A stretch of 64,000 nt of DNA from UMGS1840 sp045661305 (lineage in GTDB: Bacteria; Bacillota; Clostridia; UMGS1840), in assembly GCA_045661305.1 (NCBI GenBank), contig JAZRFJ010000028.1:1-64000 (forward strand), written 5' to 3'. A model generated the notes under the pieces. It was not told where the DNA came from, did no database searches, and saw only the letters and a program-made list of their open reading frames with translations. The translations under genes and the position numbers were made by a program. This document shows positions 7,311 to 16,544 of this stretch, piece by piece. Position 1 is the stretch's first letter, and every line of letters begins with the position of its first letter.

Positions 7311-8849
7311 ATGACACACACACAATGGGGCATGATACTTGCTATCGCAGTATATTTGCTCGGAATGGTATATATAGGATATATATACTCCAAAAAGACA
7401 GAAAATGCCGGAGATTTTTATCTTGGCGGAAGAAAATTAGGACCTTTTGTAACAGCTATGAGTGCGGAAGCATCTGATATGTCCGGTTGGTTACTTATGG
7501 GACTTCCCGGTGTTGCACTTGCAGGAAGTATTGCAGAAGCGGCATGGACTGCTATCGGTCTTGCAATAGGCACATACATAAACTGGCTTATTGTTGCAAG
7601 AAGAATAAGATGTTACACAGAGGTTGCAGGAAATTCTGTTACACTGCCTGAATTTTTCGAAAACAGATACAAGGATAAATCCAAGCTATTAAGATTGTTT
7701 TCTGCACTTTTTATTGTAATATTCTTCGTTCCGTATACAGCCTCAGGATTTGTTGCTTGCGGAAAAGTTTTTGCAACTGTATTTGGCGCTGAGTATGTTA
7801 CAGCGATGATTATTTCAGCATTCGTTATTGTTCTTTATACATCTATGGGCGGATTTTCTGCTGCAAGTACAACAGACTTTATCCAGAGTATTGTTATGTC
7901 AATAGCTCTTATTATAGTTGTTGTATTTGGTATTTCAAATGCAGGCGGAATAAGTTCAGTAATTAATAACGCAAAAGATTTAAACGGATATTTCAGTCTT
8001 ACAACACTTTCAAACTGGATGACAGACGGAAGTGTAGGACAATACAACGGTCTTACAATAGCATCAACACTTGCATGGGGACTAGGCTACTTTGGAATGC
8101 CTCATATTCTTTTGAGATTTATGGCTATTGAAGATGAAACAAAGCTCAAGCTTTCAAGAAGAGTTGCATCAATATGGGTTGTTATCGCTATGTTTGTTGC
8201 AATAGCTATCGGTGTAATCGGATATTCTCTTATCCAAAACGGCACAGTAACCACAATAGCTGACTTTGCACAGAGAGAAAATATAATTATGGTTATCGCA
8301 ACACTCATAAGTGAATACGGATTTGTTTTTGCGCTCGTTGGCGGAATTATTCTTGCAGGAATTCTTGCTTCAACAATGTCAACAGCAGATTCACAGCTTC
8401 TTGCTGCCGCGTCAAGTATTTCAGAGGACATTACTCAAGGCGTTTTGGGAATTAAAATTTCTGAAAAGAAATCAATCCTTATCGCAAGACTTACTGTTAT
8501 AGGAATAGCTATTATCGGTATATTCCTTGCACTTAATCCTGATTCATCAGTATTCAAAATCGTATCATTTGCATGGGCAGGCTTTGGTGCGACATTCGGC
8601 CCTGTTGTTCTTGCTGCACTTTTCTGGAAGCGTTCAAACAAATATGGTGCTTTAGCAGGTATGTTAAGTGGTGCTATTATGGTATTTGTATGGAAATTCT
8701 GTATTGCTAAGCTTGGCGGAGTATTTGCAATATATGAGCTTCTCCCTGCATTTATAGTTGCTTGTATCGCGATAATTGTCGTAAGCTTGGCTACAAAAGC
8801 TCCTGAAAAGGAAATAACAGACGAATTTGAAGCTGTTGTTAACGCATAA
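7311..8849 (+). CDS. putP: Sodium/proline symporter
   Basis: A 512-residue member of the sodium:solute symporter family with about 13 hydrophobic segments. It imports proline with Na+. The PutP signatures are clear: FYLGGRKLGPFVTAMSAEASDMSGWLLMGLPG near residue 40-70, and the sodium-site region ILAGILASTMSTADSQLLAAASS around 345-370. The family length is about 500. It is monocistronic by appearance, with its own promoter and a terminator at 8872. A related symporter for another amino acid cannot be excluded, but the SDMSGWLLMGLPG block is characteristic of PutP. Confidence 0.93.
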   Translation: MTHTQWGMILAIAVYLLGMVYIGYIYSKKTENAGDFYLGGRKLGPFVTAMSAEASDMSGWLLMGLPGVALAGSIAEAAWTAIGLAIGTYINWLIVARRIRCYTEVAGNSVTLPEFFENRYKDKSKLLRLFSALFIVIFFVPYTASGFVACGKVFATVFGAEYVTAMIISAFVIVLYTSMGGFSAASTTDFIQSIVMSIALIIVVVFGISNAGGISSVINNAKDLNGYFSLTTLSNWMTDGSVGQYNGLTIASTLAWGLGYFGMPHILLRFMAIEDETKLKLSRRVASIWVVIAMFVAIAIGVIGYSLIQNGTVTTIADFAQRENIIMVIATLISEYGFVFALVGGIILAGILASTMSTADSQLLAAASSISEDITQGVLGIKISEKKSILIARLTVIGIAIIGIFLALNPDSSVFKIVSFAWAGFGATFGPVVLAALFWKRSNKYGALAGMLSGAIMVFVWKFCIAKLGGVFAIYELLPAFIVACIAIIVVSLATKAPEKEITDEFEAVVNA

Positions 8850-8871
8850 AAAATTTTAAAAAATAAATTAG

Positions 8872-8920
8872 AAAAAAGAGGTAATGAAAAAATTCTTTTC
8901 ATTGCCTCTTTTTTTCACTT
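8872..8920 (+). terminator. putP terminator
   Basis: Arms 8872-8890 and 8896-8915 pair through the AAGAGGTAATGAAAA/TTTTCATTGCCTCTT core and run into a stretch of T residues, 22 nt after the putP stop. Confidence 0.85.
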
Positions 8921-8958
8921 TTAATATTGCTCTCTTTTGTTAAAATAATAAAAGAGAG

Positions 8959-10035
8959 GTGGTGGAAAATATAGAAACAAAAAAAAATAATTTTCAAAAT
9001 TACAAAAAAAATGATAAGAAAAACAAAATTTTTAAATTTAAGTTTTATTCTCTTGTTTTCAGTATTTACATTATATTTGTAGGATATGCAAATTCGGTAG
9101 CTGAAAACGAGGTTTGCGTTTATTCAGATTTAAGAACTCAAAAACTTATTCCCTCAGGTCAGGCTGTCGCAATGAAATTAAAAACAAATGGAGTTTTGGT
9201 TGTAGGAGTAAAAAACGATGCAAATCTTCCCGCAAAAAAGGCAGGAATAAAAAACGGCGATATCATAACGATGGTAAATGATACAAAAGTTTTAAACACT
9301 GCCCATTTTGAAGAAATAATACAAGCTGCAGATGAGAATGAAATTACGCTTTTCATAAAAAGAGATGACAAAATTTACAGTACAAATATTATTCCCCAAA
9401 AAAATAATGGTTTTTGCGAAATAGGTCTTTGGCTTCGGGACAGTGCAGCAGGAATAGGAACAGTTTCGTTTTATTCGAGTGACAAAAAGCATTTCTACGC
9501 ACTGGGACATCCGATAGCTGACAGCGATACTCAAAAAAATTTTTCCGTAAGAACAGGAAGCTTAGAGCTTGTTGACATTCACGGTGCAAAAAAAGGTAAG
9601 AAAAACAATCCTGGGGAGCTTATAGGAACGATGTCCGATTACGAGATAGGAAGCATTTTAACTAATACAAATTCAGGAATTTACGGTAAAATCAAAGACA
9701 AGGGTGTAATACTTGAAAAACCTATCGAGGTAATGAAAAAAGAAGAAGTCAAAGAAGGCAAAGCTTATATTTTCACAACTGTGAGCGACTGCGGAGTAGA
9801 AAAATTTGAAATAAAAATTTCAAAAATTTTAGACAACAATAAAAACAAAGATTTCATTATAAAAATAACTGATAAAAAGCTTATAGAAAAAACAGGCGGA
9901 ATAGTTCAGGGAATGTCGGGTTCACCGATAATTCAGAATGGCCGAATTGTGGGAGCTGTGACACATGTTTTTGTGAATGATCCAACAAGAGGTTATGGGA
10001 TATTTATTGAAAATATGCTAGCGGCGTCATCATAA
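8959..10035 (+). CDS. spoIVB: SpoIVB-type sporulation serine peptidase (S55) with PDZ domain
   Basis: A 358-residue protein with a membrane anchor (about 30-48), a PDZ domain (about 72-136) and an S55 peptidase domain. The catalytic His is in ALGHPI (His184) and the catalytic Ser in GMSGSP (Ser322), followed by the signature GAVTHVFVNDPTRGYGIFIENML. In Bacillus, SpoIVB is secreted from the forespore and triggers pro-sigma-K processing by cleaving SpoIVFA. The start is a GTG at 8959 following an AGAGAGG-like site; no ATG lies in frame upstream of the anchor. The usual neighbours recN and spo0A are absent. A second, detached copy of the 3' end occurs at 11229-11333. Confidence 0.9.
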   Translation: MVENIETKKNNFQNYKKNDKKNKIFKFKFYSLVFSIYIIFVGYANSVAENEVCVYSDLRTQKLIPSGQAVAMKLKTNGVLVVGVKNDANLPAKKAGIKNGDIITMVNDTKVLNTAHFEEIIQAADENEITLFIKRDDKIYSTNIIPQKNNGFCEIGLWLRDSAAGIGTVSFYSSDKKHFYALGHPIADSDTQKNFSVRTGSLELVDIHGAKKGKKNNPGELIGTMSDYEIGSILTNTNSGIYGKIKDKGVILEKPIEVMKKEEVKEGKAYIFTTVSDCGVEKFEIKISKILDNNKNKDFIIKITDKKLIEKTGGIVQGMSGSPIIQNGRIVGAVTHVFVNDPTRGYGIFIENMLAASS

Positions 10036-10037
10036 GC

Positions 10038-10066
10038 AAAGCCCACACCGAAACGGTGTGGGCTTT
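10038..10066. terminator. Bidirectional terminator between spoIVB and the acyltransferase
   Basis: A perfect 13-bp stem (AAAGCCCACACCG/CGGTGTGGGCTTT) with an AAA loop lies 2 nt after the spoIVB stop and just past the stop of the convergent acyltransferase gene. T/A tails on both sides suit termination in both directions. Confidence 0.9.
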
Positions 10067-10072
10067 ACATTG

Positions 10073-11110
10073 TTAAAATATTTTAGCTTTTTTTAATAAT
10101 TTCAGAAGTTTGTCGCATATAATATGCACAATCGTTGCAAGTATCACAGTTGTTATAATTGAGAGGATAATGAAACAGCTTGAATTAATGTTTGGCAATA
10201 CTTTCTCAACAATCTCGAACACAAAACAATGCATCAAATACATTTCAAAGGAAATACTACCTAAGAAATAACTTATTTTATTACCAATTTGAATTTTTTC
10301 GTTCAGAAGTAATATAAACGCAAGAATTGCCACACCCAACAAAATCTTTAAAATATAGTCGCCCCAAAAAACAATATGCTTGAAAGACAGATACGATACT
10401 CCCAGGACAAGCGACGACAAGCACGCAACAGAAACCTTCAATATCCATTTCTGACAAGAGGGTTTTTTGATGCTGTCATAATTAGCAAATAAAACTATTC
10501 CCCAAACAAAACCAATAGATTCGGTACACCATGTAGTTGTCTGAACAATTCCAATAAGTTTTAAAATATAGAGCAGTAAGCTGAAAGCAATGACAACAAA
10601 ACATACAATCGGTCTGCGAAGCTTCTCTTTCCATTTAAAACGGTAACCAATCCAAAACGCAACATAGCACACCAAAAGCCATCTTACCCACACATTGATC
10701 TGTAGCGGGCTACCTAAACGGGAACTGCCGGCAAGCAGAATCATGTCAAGCAAGATAATAACAACATTAGATATCCAGTTAGGAAGAATCAGTTTAGGCA
10801 ATCTGCTGGTCCAGAACCGTTCGGTTGAATTTATTTTTTTGCTTATACCTACAGACAAACCGTAGGCGGAAGTCATAAAGAAGAATGTAACACCAATATA
10901 CGCAAAACTGCCAATCATATCCTGGATTTTATTCTGATATGCTGTTGGGATGTGAACAAGAATTACGATTAAGCACCAAAATCCACGCATCGCTTTTGTG
11001 TTGTCCATATCAAAAAAATTGTCATTGCCAGAAGAAATGTACTTTGATCCATGCGTCAGCATAAGTACCAAAAAAACAAGGATACCCATCATAATTACAT
11101 AGTCAAGCAT
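10073..11110 (-). CDS. Acyltransferase family 3 membrane protein
   Basis: A 345-residue polytopic protein with about ten hydrophobic segments. The N-terminal FFDMDNTKAMRGFWCLIVILVHI block is the usual start of the Acyl_transf_3 (OafA/ExoZ-like) fold, which O-acylates sugars of exported polysaccharides. The ATG has an AGGGGGTAAA ribosome site. It is convergent with spoIVB and lies between the intact spoIVB and a repeated spoIVB 3' end, which suggests it came in with a recombination event. It has fewer A-runs than its neighbours, in line with a different source, though I have not measured composition. The acceptor is unknown. Confidence 0.85.
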   Translation of the reverse strand: MLDYVIMMGILVFLVLMLTHGSKYISSGNDNFFDMDNTKAMRGFWCLIVILVHIPTAYQNKIQDMIGSFAYIGVTFFFMTSAYGLSVGISKKINSTERFWTSRLPKLILPNWISNVVIILLDMILLAGSSRLGSPLQINVWVRWLLVCYVAFWIGYRFKWKEKLRRPIVCFVVIAFSLLLYILKLIGIVQTTTWCTESIGFVWGIVLFANYDSIKKPSCQKWILKVSVACLSSLVLGVSYLSFKHIVFWGDYILKILLGVAILAFILLLNEKIQIGNKISYFLGSISFEMYLMHCFVFEIVEKVLPNINSSCFIILSIITTVILATIVHIICDKLLKLLKKAKIF

Positions 11111-11228
11111 ACTTTACCCCCTAATCATGAAATTATATTTATTTAAGTCTACCAAAAAATACTAAAATTTGCAAGTAGTAATACTATTTTATAATCTGTA
11201 ATGTTGTCCCCTATTGACAACACTCGTG

Positions 11229-11333
11229 TCAGGTTCACCGATACTTCAAAATGGTAAAATTATTGGTGCAGTAACTCATGTGTTTGTAAATGACCCGACA
11301 AGAGGGTATGGGATTTTTATTGAGAATATGCTC
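11229..11333 (+). pseudogene. Detached 3' fragment of a second spoIVB
   Basis: Thirty-five in-frame codons (SGSPILQNG to GIFIENML) match codons 320-354 of the intact spoIVB at 32 of 35 residues. By eye about 80% of bases match, and most changes are synonymous. The upstream part of the gene and its natural end are missing; the frame runs on into the 3' end of the opposite-strand protease gene. No start or catalytic His is present, so it cannot be functional. A small inverted repeat (TGTTGTC/GACAACA, 11202-11222) lies just before the break point. Confidence 0.85.
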
Positions 11334-11361
11334 TCTTTTTTAAACAGCCACATTTCTCTTG

Positions 11362-13305
11362 TTATTTTGTTTCTTCTTTTAAAAACACATTCCCTAAAGG
11401 TTTTAAGTTATCATAACTGTCAATAGCAAAAACTTTTACAGTATAATCTTTAAAATCAGCAGGAATTTTCTGATATTCAAAAACATTCCCTTTGTTTCCC
11501 ATTGGCTTATCCAAAATCTTTACAAGCTTGTTTCCGTTATATATTCCGCAAATAAGCGTTGTTTCATCAAGATTAACACCATCAACAACTGCCGCAATAC
11601 GAACTGTATCGCCCTCGTTAAAAGTTGTTTTTTCTGCTTTACTTTCATCTGTGAAATTTACAAATGAAATATCTGTATATTTTTCATCTGTTTTTGTTAT
11701 GGCTTTTATAGGGAAATTAGCACCGCCCAAGTCTGCTTCAACACGCTTATGTAAGTCGATGAATCCCACCATACCTAAAAGGTTTGGATAATAAAATGAT
11801 TGCATAGGCTCACTTTTGGCATTTACTACACCCGCTTGAGATACATTTGCTTCAAAACACAAATTATGCGGCTGATATGTCGGTGAATTGGCAAGAATCA
11901 AAATTGAAAATTTTTCTGATGTTATTTGTGTATCTTCAACATCAACAGTATGATAACCTGTATTTTCGGGAATTAATTTCCCAAATCTTATCATACTTTC
12001 CTCAAGGTTTTCAAAATACACATGATAGCCTGCATTTTCATCTGCTTCTTTCAACTCATCATCAATCAGATATATATAATATTCAAAGCCTTCTTCAGCA
12101 TAAAGAGAAATATGTGTCAAAACTTCACTTTCAGTTTTTCTTTCAAATTGGTTTCCGTAATAATTCATATAAGATAAAAATTTGTTTTCGTTCTCATCTT
12201 TTAATTCTACAGACATACTCCAATGTGAAAAAAAATCATCATACGAGTATAAAATCGTATTAGAGTTTCTTCTTTGCATTTGGGTTATAGCAAAAAGCTC
12301 ATATCCTACATAGTAATCATAATAGGAAAGATAAAAAAATCCATTATCACACGCATCAGTACCCCAACTGTTTTTAACGATAAAAGCACCGTTATCAGGT
12401 GGAACTATTTCAACACCACTAACAGTATGTCTGAAATTTTCTTTATCATATGTATCATCCCATCCCACTATCAGCACAGAATGATTTGTACTAACAGTTG
12501 GGGAAGTTTCAGAAATTGGAAAATAGTATAAATTCTTTTTCTCTGCCTGGGCAAAATAAGTGTAATTTGAATTCAAGGTACAAACTGCTGAGCCATAGGA
12601 TAGTATAGCTTTTTTTAGGTCATCTCTCATTTCTGCTTTTTTATCATAATCTCTGCCATCATATTCTTTTATATCTTCATGATTGAATATCGTTCCTGTT
12701 ATAATATAATCACTAAGAGGAATATTTGCAGTTTCAGAATAATCTCTGCCTTTTGCAGGCCACACAAATTCATCATCTTTTTCATTGACAAGACCTATTC
12801 TGTTTAAGAAATATGGAACAGATTTTCCATAGTTTCCTCCAGAGCCAAGAGACATATTGTGTCCAAAGGTGGTATTGTTATATCTATTTGAAACCATATA
12901 TTGCATATGATTTTCGCTAAAATCATATGCATCATTTATAGTTTTCCCATTTAGATCTAAAACAGGAAAATTTTTCAACATATAGCTTTCAGCCGCACCA
13001 AGTGCTGAAAATATCCAGCAGTTTCCACTTTCCCCTTGTGATTTAACAGGTGAAACAAATTGCAAATTATTTATGTCATCATTATATTTTGAAGGCAAAT
13101 AGGCTGATTCGTTATCAAGAAATAATTTGCAATTCAATTCACCAAGATCATACAAAACATTATCAGAATACTCTTCAACAAATATAGGCTCAGTTTCTAA
13201 CCTATATGTTTCCATTATTTCAAGTCCATAGTTTTCTTCTGCATAACTCAAGGTTGTACTTGATAACATTACAATAGTTACCAAAATAACAAAAAACCTC
13301 TTCAT
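11362..13305 (-). CDS. Secreted papain-like (C1) cysteine protease with lectin-like domain
   Basis: A 647-residue exported protease. Residues 1-22 are a signal peptide. The C1 catalytic triad is visible: Cys96 (SQGESGNCWIFS), His275 (STNHSVLIVGWDD) and Asn312 (IVKNSWG). After about residue 370 comes the beta-rich lectin-like region found in bacterial C1A surface proteases, then a C-terminal Ig-like segment. The propeptide is short. ATG with an AAGAGGTG site and its own promoter. No wall-anchor motif is seen, so it is probably released or loosely bound. It likely digests environmental proteins or remodels the surface; specificity cannot be told. Confidence 0.92.
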   Translation of the reverse strand: MKRFFVILVTIVMLSSTTLSYAEENYGLEIMETYRLETEPIFVEEYSDNVLYDLGELNCKLFLDNESAYLPSKYNDDINNLQFVSPVKSQGESGNCWIFSALGAAESYMLKNFPVLDLNGKTINDAYDFSENHMQYMVSNRYNNTTFGHNMSLGSGGNYGKSVPYFLNRIGLVNEKDDEFVWPAKGRDYSETANIPLSDYIITGTIFNHEDIKEYDGRDYDKKAEMRDDLKKAILSYGSAVCTLNSNYTYFAQAEKKNLYYFPISETSPTVSTNHSVLIVGWDDTYDKENFRHTVSGVEIVPPDNGAFIVKNSWGTDACDNGFFYLSYYDYYVGYELFAITQMQRRNSNTILYSYDDFFSHWSMSVELKDENENKFLSYMNYYGNQFERKTESEVLTHISLYAEEGFEYYIYLIDDELKEADENAGYHVYFENLEESMIRFGKLIPENTGYHTVDVEDTQITSEKFSILILANSPTYQPHNLCFEANVSQAGVVNAKSEPMQSFYYPNLLGMVGFIDLHKRVEADLGGANFPIKAITKTDEKYTDISFVNFTDESKAEKTTFNEGDTVRIAAVVDGVNLDETTLICGIYNGNKLVKILDKPMGNKGNVFEYQKIPADFKDYTVKVFAIDSYDNLKPLGNVFLKEETK

Positions 13306-13336
13306 TTTAACACCTCTTAATTACAATTATATTTTC

Positions 13337-13365
13337 ATTCTATCACCAAAATTAGCATTTGTCAA
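13337..13365 (-). promoter_or_regulatory. Promoter of the C1 protease gene
   Basis: Minus strand: TTGACA (13360-13365), 17-nt spacer, TAGAAT (13337-13342), 32 nt from the start codon. Confidence 0.75.
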
Positions 13366-13373
13366 TACAAATG

Positions 13374-13406
13374 AAAAAGGGATATTGAATTTTCGTCCAA
13401 TATCCC
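13374..13406 (-). terminator. Terminator of the hrcA-grpE-dnaK-dnaJ operon
   Basis: GGGATATTG (13379-13387) pairs with CAATATCCC (13398-13406); read on the minus strand the stem is followed by TTTTTCATTTG. It starts 11 nt after the dnaJ stop. Confidence 0.85.
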
Positions 13407-13416
13407 CATATAATTC

Positions 13417-14562
13417 CTATTTAAAATAATCTTTCAATGTACTAAAGAAGCTTTTTCTTTTAGCGTGATTACTGCTTTCACATGCTTCATCAAACTTTTT
13501 AAGTAATTCCTTTTGTTTTTGGTTAAGCTTCTTTGGAATTTCAACCTTAACAATTACATACTGATTTCCGACTCCGCCGCCTCTTAAGTATGGAATGCCC
13601 TTTCCTTTAAGCATAAATTTTGCACCGTGCTGTGTTCCCTCAGGAATTGTCATTTCAATTTTTCCGTTTATTGCAGGAACAATAACTTTACCGCCAAGTG
13701 CTGCCTCTGCATATGTTATAGGAAGTTCAACATAAATATCAAAGCCTGAACGCTGGAAAATTTTATCAGGTGTTACATTAACCTCGATATAAAGGTCGCC
13801 CATAGGTCCATTGTTTTTACCCGGTTCACCTTCACCTCTTAGGGTTATTGCCTGACCGTCATCTATACCTGCAGGAATATTAATTTCCAGCTTCTTTGTT
13901 TTCCTTTCAACACCATTACCGTTACAGGTTTTACATGGTTCTTTTATAATTTTACCTGTACCATTACAATTTGGACAAGTACCTGTTGTCTGAATATTTC
14001 CAATAGGTGTTCTCTGAACTTTTCTTACAGTACCGCTTCCGTTACAGTTTGAACAAGTTTCAGGGCTTGTGCCTTTTCTTGCACCGCTTCCCATACAGTC
14101 TGAACATCTTTCATTTTTAGTTATTGAAATTTCTTTTTTTACACCAAAAACAGATTCTTTAAATGAAATAGTAACAGCCTTTTGTAAATCTCTTCCTCTT
14201 TGCGGACCGTTTCTTCTTGATGAGCCACCTCCACCAAAGCCTCCGAAACCACCGCCGAAGAAGGAATCAAATATATCACTAAAATCACCAAAGCCTCCAA
14301 ATCCACCGCCAAAACCGCCTCCGCCTGCCGTCTGGTCAAAAGCTGCATGACCAAACTGGTCATACTGCTGTCTTTTTTGAGAGTCAGACAAAACGGCATA
14401 AGCTTCATTTGCTTCTTTGAATTTAGCTTCAGCCTCTTTATCACCAGGGTGCAAGTCAGGATGGTACTGCTTTGCAACCTTTCTGTATGCTTTTTTTAAA
14501 TCGTCCTCAGTAGCACTTTTAGAAACACCGAGGACTTCATAATAATCTCTTTTTTCCGCCAT
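13417..14562 (-). CDS. dnaJ: Chaperone protein DnaJ (Hsp40)
   Basis: A 381-residue class I J-protein that delivers unfolded substrates to DnaK and stimulates its ATPase. The J domain has HPD at 34-36; a Gly/Phe-rich linker follows (about 75-115); then four CxxCxGxG zinc modules; then the substrate-binding C-terminal domains. I chose the ATG of MAEKRDYYEVLG at 14562 because it has a GAAAGGCAG ribosome site; an upstream in-frame start would add nine unconserved residues. It is the last gene of the CIRCE-controlled operon. Confidence 0.97.
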   Translation of the reverse strand: MAEKRDYYEVLGVSKSATEDDLKKAYRKVAKQYHPDLHPGDKEAEAKFKEANEAYAVLSDSQKRQQYDQFGHAAFDQTAGGGGFGGGFGGFGDFSDIFDSFFGGGFGGFGGGGSSRRNGPQRGRDLQKAVTISFKESVFGVKKEISITKNERCSDCMGSGARKGTSPETCSNCNGSGTVRKVQRTPIGNIQTTGTCPNCNGTGKIIKEPCKTCNGNGVERKTKKLEINIPAGIDDGQAITLRGEGEPGKNNGPMGDLYIEVNVTPDKIFQRSGFDIYVELPITYAEAALGGKVIVPAINGKIEMTIPEGTQHGAKFMLKGKGIPYLRGGGVGNQYVIVKVEIPKKLNQKQKELLKKFDEACESSNHAKRKSFFSTLKDYFK

Positions 14563-14590
14563 CTGTTTTCTGCCTTTCACAACATTCAAT

Positions 14591-14629
14591 CATCGGAGAG
14601 TCGAACTCAAACAGTTCAGCTCCCCGATG
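14591..14629 (-). other. Intercistronic hairpin between dnaK and dnaJ
   Basis: On the minus strand CATCGGGGAG...CTCTCCGATG closes a stem with an inner GAAC/GTTC pairing, in the 81-nt space between dnaK and dnaJ. There is no T-run, so it is more likely an mRNA processing or stability element than a terminator. It could help set the high DnaK:DnaJ ratio. Confidence 0.5.
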
Positions 14630-14643
14630 ACTCTTAGTCTGTT

Positions 14644-16485
14644 TTATTTATTATCCTCGTCAACAACTGTATAATCAGCCTCATAAGCATCATCATCGCC
14701 CGCTGACTGCTGTGCACCTGACATATCAGGACCTGCCCCCTGTGCATTAGGATTTGCCTGTGCGTAAATCTTTTGTGCAACTTCGTTGAATTTCTTTGTC
14801 ACTTCTTCGCTTGCAGCTTTGATAGCATCTGTGTCTGTGCCTTTTAATGCTTCTTTTAATTTATCAACTTCAGCCTGTATTCCGGAAACTTCTTCAGGTG
14901 ATAATTTGTCTTTTACTTCGCCTAAAGTTTTTTCTGTCTGATATACAAGGCTGTCAGCCTGATTTCTTATTTCAATGCTTTCTTTTTTCTTCTTATCTTC
15001 AGCTGCAAACTGTTCAGCTTCTTTAACAGCCTTATCAATATCTGCATCTGTTAAATTTGTTGATGCAGTAATTGTTATCTTCTGCTCTGCACCTGTTCCC
15101 AAGTCTTTTGCACTTACATGAACGATACCGTTAGCATCTATATCGAAAGTAACTTCAATCTGCGGAATACCTCTTGGAGCAGGAGCAATACCTGAAAGCT
15201 GGAAGTTTCCGAGAGTTTTGTTATCAGCAGCCATTTCTCTTTCACCCTGGAGGATATGAATATCAACTGCTGTCTGATTATCTGCTGCTGTTGAGAATAT
15301 CTGACTTTTCTTTGTAGGAATTGTTGTATTTCTTTCTATAAGCTTTGTGCATACTCCTCCAAGTGTTTCAATACCGAGTGAAAGCGGTGTAACATCGAGT
15401 AAAAGTACATCCTTTACATCACCAGCCAAAACACCTGCCTGAATTGCAGCACCAACAGCTACACATTCGTCAGGATTAATACCTTTGAACGGTTCTTTAC
15501 CGATAAAGTTTTTAACAGCTTCCTGAACAGCAGGTATTCTTGAAGAACCGCCTACGAGTAATACTTTTGCAATATCTCCGGGCTGAAGTCCTGCATCTGA
15601 AAGTGCCTGTTTTGTAGGAATCATTGTTTTTTCTACAAGGTCAGCTGTAAGCTGGTCAAATTTTGCTCTTGTAAGAGTCATATCAAGGTGTTTAGGGCCT
15701 GTTTCGTCTGCTGTGATAAACGGAAGGTTAATATTTGCTGTTGCAACACCTGAAAGCTCAATTTTTGCTTTTTCAGCAGCTTCTTTAAGTCTTTGAAGTG
15801 CCATTTTATCTTTTCTAAGGTCAATTCCGTTTTCTTTTTGGAATTCATCTGCAAGATAGTTCATAACTCTTTCATCAAAGTCATCACCGCCAAGACGGTT
15901 GTTACCGTTTGTAGCAAGAACTTCAAATACACCATCACCGATTTCGAGGATTGAAACATCGAATGTTCCGCCTCCGAGGTCATATACCATAATTTTATGC
16001 TCGCTGTCCTTATCAAGACCATAAGCCAAAGATGCAGCAGTAGGCTCGTTTATAATTCTCAAAACCTCCAAGCCTGCGATTTTACCTGCGTCCTTTGTTG
16101 CCTGTCTTTGAGCATCTGAGAAGTAAGCAGGAACTGTGATAACAGCCTGGCTTACAGTTTCACCGAGGTAGCTTTCAGCATCAGCCTTTAATTTCTGTAA
16201 TACCATTGCTGAAATTTCCTGAGGTGTATAATTTTTGTCATCAATGTTTACTTTTTTATCTGTACCCATATCTCTCTTTATAGAGCTGATTGTTCTTTCA
16301 GGGTTTGTAATTGCCTGTCTTTTAGCAACCTGACCTACAAGTCTTTCACCTGCTTTAGTGAAAGCAACAACTGATGGTGTTGTTCTTGCACCCTCTGCAT
16401 TAGCGATAACTACAGGTTCTCCACCCTCTAAAACTGCAACACATGAATTTGTTGTACCTAAATCAATACCAATTATTTTAGCCAT
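14644..16485 (-). CDS. dnaK: Chaperone protein DnaK (Hsp70)
   Basis: A 613-residue Hsp70. The nucleotide-binding domain begins IIGIDLGTTNSCVAV and includes the DLGGGTFDVSIL and VLLVGGSSRIPAVQ signatures; the substrate-binding domain starts after the DVTPLSLGIETLGG linker at about residue 365. The C-terminus is a helical lid and a flexible acidic tail ending in EADYTVVDEDNK. The N-terminal domain lacks the 24-residue loop found in proteobacterial DnaK, as expected for Gram-positives. It works with GrpE and DnaJ encoded on either side. Confidence 0.99.
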   Translation of the reverse strand: MAKIIGIDLGTTNSCVAVLEGGEPVVIANAEGARTTPSVVAFTKAGERLVGQVAKRQAITNPERTISSIKRDMGTDKKVNIDDKNYTPQEISAMVLQKLKADAESYLGETVSQAVITVPAYFSDAQRQATKDAGKIAGLEVLRIINEPTAASLAYGLDKDSEHKIMVYDLGGGTFDVSILEIGDGVFEVLATNGNNRLGGDDFDERVMNYLADEFQKENGIDLRKDKMALQRLKEAAEKAKIELSGVATANINLPFITADETGPKHLDMTLTRAKFDQLTADLVEKTMIPTKQALSDAGLQPGDIAKVLLVGGSSRIPAVQEAVKNFIGKEPFKGINPDECVAVGAAIQAGVLAGDVKDVLLLDVTPLSLGIETLGGVCTKLIERNTTIPTKKSQIFSTAADNQTAVDIHILQGEREMAADNKTLGNFQLSGIAPAPRGIPQIEVTFDIDANGIVHVSAKDLGTGAEQKITITASTNLTDADIDKAVKEAEQFAAEDKKKKESIEIRNQADSLVYQTEKTLGEVKDKLSPEEVSGIQAEVDKLKEALKGTDTDAIKAASEEVTKKFNEVAQKIYAQANPNAQGAGPDMSGAQQSAGDDDAYEADYTVVDEDNK

Positions 16486-16544
16486 AATAAAAATCTCCTT
16501 TTTTCTTTTTCTCTTTTTTCTTATTTATCTTTACTTATTAAATT

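Noticed and set aside
8435..8902. A 155-codon ORF antisense to the end of putP
   Set aside because: The plus strand clearly encodes putP through this stretch, and the ORF start lies in the terminator stem.
10073..11333. Composite transposon carrying the acyltransferase
   Set aside because: No inverted or direct terminal repeats and no transposase; only a repeated gene end is visible.
11847..12263. A 138-codon ORF antisense to the C1 protease gene
   Set aside because: Low-complexity translation, no ribosome site; the opposite strand has convincing domain structure.
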